From Streptomyces parvulus (lineage in GTDB: Bacteria; Actinomycetota; Actinomycetes; Streptomycetales; Streptomycetaceae), in the NCBI RefSeq assembly GCF_014648855.1, contig NZ_BMRX01000002.1:1-64000 (forward strand): a stretch of DNA of 64,000 nucleotides. Direction: 5' to 3'. Positions 63,977 through 64,000 of the stretch are shown one piece after another. Under the pieces are notes generated by a model that saw only the letters and a list, made by a program, of their open reading frames with translations, was not told the origin of the DNA and ran no database searches. Each line of letters starts with the position of its first letter. The first letter of the stretch is position 1. The translations under genes and the position numbers were made by a program.

Positions 63977-64000
63977 ATGGCCGTACGACTCCCCCGCCCG
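63977..64000 (+). CDS. Possible start of a downstream gene (3' truncated by window edge)
   Basis: ATG 63977 opens a frame MAVRLPRP running to the edge. TTGGAT lies 6 nt upstream, the leaderless spacing seen for several genes here. Too short to identify. Confidence 0.35.

Overview
The window is a high-GC actinobacterial chromosome segment, almost certainly Streptomyces. Codon third positions are nearly all G or C, GTG starts and ATGA/GTGA overlaps are common, and the gene order matches, from memory, the Streptomyces coelicolor core-chromosome stretch from about SCO5443 down to SCO5379. I see no tRNA, rRNA, CRISPR, insertion sequence, prophage or antibiotic cluster.

Layout. 1-6201: GlgE-pathway glucan operon (glgE end, treS, pep2, glgB; GlgB has a lysine/alanine-rich tail). 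6262-9377: helD-type helicase, then a MerR-thioredoxin pair with a clear operator. 9515-13414: C4-dicarboxylate carrier divergent from a CitA/DcuS-like two-component system. 13446-18229: membrane protein, sugar ABC importer without its own ATPase, XRE regulator. 18271-24326: glycolysis/acetate genes pfkA, pta, ackA, pyk. 24443-27248: a three-gene exported/membrane operon of unknown function (DUF6230, DUF6114, acidic low-complexity protein), followed by a 618-bp non-coding region holding three palindromes. 27867-33227: YbbN-type thioredoxin, TetR, isobutyryl-CoA mutase large subunit, and a MarR gene between two DUF3817 genes. 33396-35460: three consecutive AIM24-family genes. 35562-40297: absC-like MarR, an OmpR-type two-component system divergent from an acidic PepSY protein, and an MFS carrier. 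40535-43343: meaB, thiolase, methylmalonyl-CoA epimerase. 43577-48631: the polar-growth coiled-coil genes scy and filP. 48728-52773: two paralogous ABC-2 export pairs. 52780-58510: small zinc-site protein, LLM oxidoreductase, SCO5389-like protein, nucS, and a membrane-anchored ATPase-like protein. 58787-63824: STAS protein, 3-hydroxybutyryl-CoA dehydrogenase, TetR plus drug-type ABC exporter, cobalamin adenosyltransferase, membrane protein.

How it fits together. The segment mixes central carbon metabolism (glucan, glycolysis, acetate) with a scattered B12-linked acyl-CoA network: icmA, meaB, epimerase, thiolase, hydroxybutyryl-CoA dehydrogenase and adenosyltransferase. It also carries cell-polarity and genome-maintenance genes. 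The least explained parts are the DUF6230/DUF6114 operon with its palindrome-rich upstream region, the AIM24 triplet, the acidic PepSY/two-component unit, and the membrane ATPase-like protein with an altered Walker A. Several genes look leaderless, with a TAnnnT hexamer 6-8 nt before the start codon.
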